Below are positions 63,924 to 64,000 of a DNA stretch of 64,000 nt, piece after piece. How positions within the stretch are numbered: the first letter of the stretch is position 1; every line of letters begins with the position of its first letter. The DNA comes from JAGLCW01 sp964427915 (lineage in GTDB: Bacteria; Caldisericota; Caldisericia; UBA6126). Location of the stretch: contig CAYRWA010000080.1 in assembly GCA_964427915.1 (NCBI GenBank), positions 15,503-79,502 of the forward strand. The letters are read 5' to 3'. Below the pieces are notes generated by a model, which was not told the DNA's origin, did no database searches, and saw nothing but the letters and a program-made list of their open reading frames with translations. Position numbers and translations under genes: made by a program.

Positions 63924-64000
63924 ATGCGAATAGATCGATTTAAGGAACGGGACATTTTAAAACAAGTTGAACCGTATCGTGAATCGAAAGAAGCAGTAAT
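63924..64000 (+). CDS. unidentified gene, first 25 codons only
   Basis: An open frame from ATG 63924 to the window edge, beginning MRIDRFKERDILKQVEPYRE. Too short to assign a family; charged, no signal peptide, so a cytoplasmic product is likely. Supported mainly by the excellent promoter immediately upstream. Confidence 0.5.
   Translation, partial: MRIDRFKERDILKQVEPYRESKEAV

Noticed and set aside
1..64000. tRNA genes, CRISPR arrays, insertion sequences or phage genes
   Set aside because: Looked for cloverleaf ends, regularly spaced repeats, transposase or integrase motifs in the gaps and frames; none seen.

Overview
The window is A+T-rich bacterial DNA, densely packed, with most genes overlapping their neighbours by 1-30 nt (many ATGA stop/start fusions). 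A LytR-CpsA-Psr protein, YitT, a DUF4330 protein, WecA/TagO plus MurJ, zinc-type L28 and many copper-amine-oxidase-like 'stalk' domains point to a Clostridia-like member of Bacillota or a nearby deep lineage (Caldisericota would be an alternative). No rRNA is present, so placement is inference. I see no tRNA, rRNA, CRISPR array, insertion sequence or prophage.

Region 1 (1-26061, all + strand) is a long housekeeping run. It starts with the end of an RseC-like gene, a small membrane protein, a secreted cohesin/Ig/stalk protein and YitT. A cell-wall remodelling block follows (ftsE, ftsX, M23 hydrolase/activator, CtpA protease), then a Ca2+-type P-ATPase, gmk and rpoZ. Next is a type II fatty-acid block (fabZ-fabH-fabG-acpP-fabF-accD-accA) and bioY. 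An envelope-polymer block closes it: wecA/tagO, wecB, murA, DUF4330, murJ, an LCP ligase, an unknown membrane protein, an O-antigen-ligase/polymerase-like protein and a glycosyltransferase.

Region 2 (26052-33052) holds a minus-strand SO_0444/ArsP-type metal permease, a 458-nt intergenic stretch with divergent promoters, rpmB, a small winged-helix protein, ogt, and a CDP-sugar block (rfbF, an SDR, rfbG). A divergent pyroglutamyl-peptidase-like gene and a convergent glycosyltransferase end it.

Region 3 (33201-38544) is hisS-aspS followed by a secreted NlpC/P60 hydrolase and a membrane-anchored propeller-like protein.

Region 4 (38593-63801) is the unusual part. Two tandem giant secreted proteins (2205 and 2213 aa) carry a gingipain-type C25 protease domain with an intact His/Cys pair, a GATase1-like module, CARDB/Ig-like modules, stalk domains and a propeller-like region. 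A minus-strand membrane glycosyltransferase and a free-Met-sulfoxide-reductase-like GAF protein follow. Then comes a tightly coupled operon: a 14-codon leader ORF, an ECF sigma factor, a 750-aa zinc-type anti-sigma with a very large outside domain, two secreted Ig/stalk proteins (one with five ~133-aa repeats), and a second membrane glycosyltransferase. Five proteins in the window share one Ig-plus-stalk cassette. My inference is a dedicated cell-surface system made of proteases, structural proteins and a polysaccharide synthase under extracytoplasmic sigma control. The window ends in the first 25 codons of another gene behind a strong promoter that lies almost directly on its ATG.
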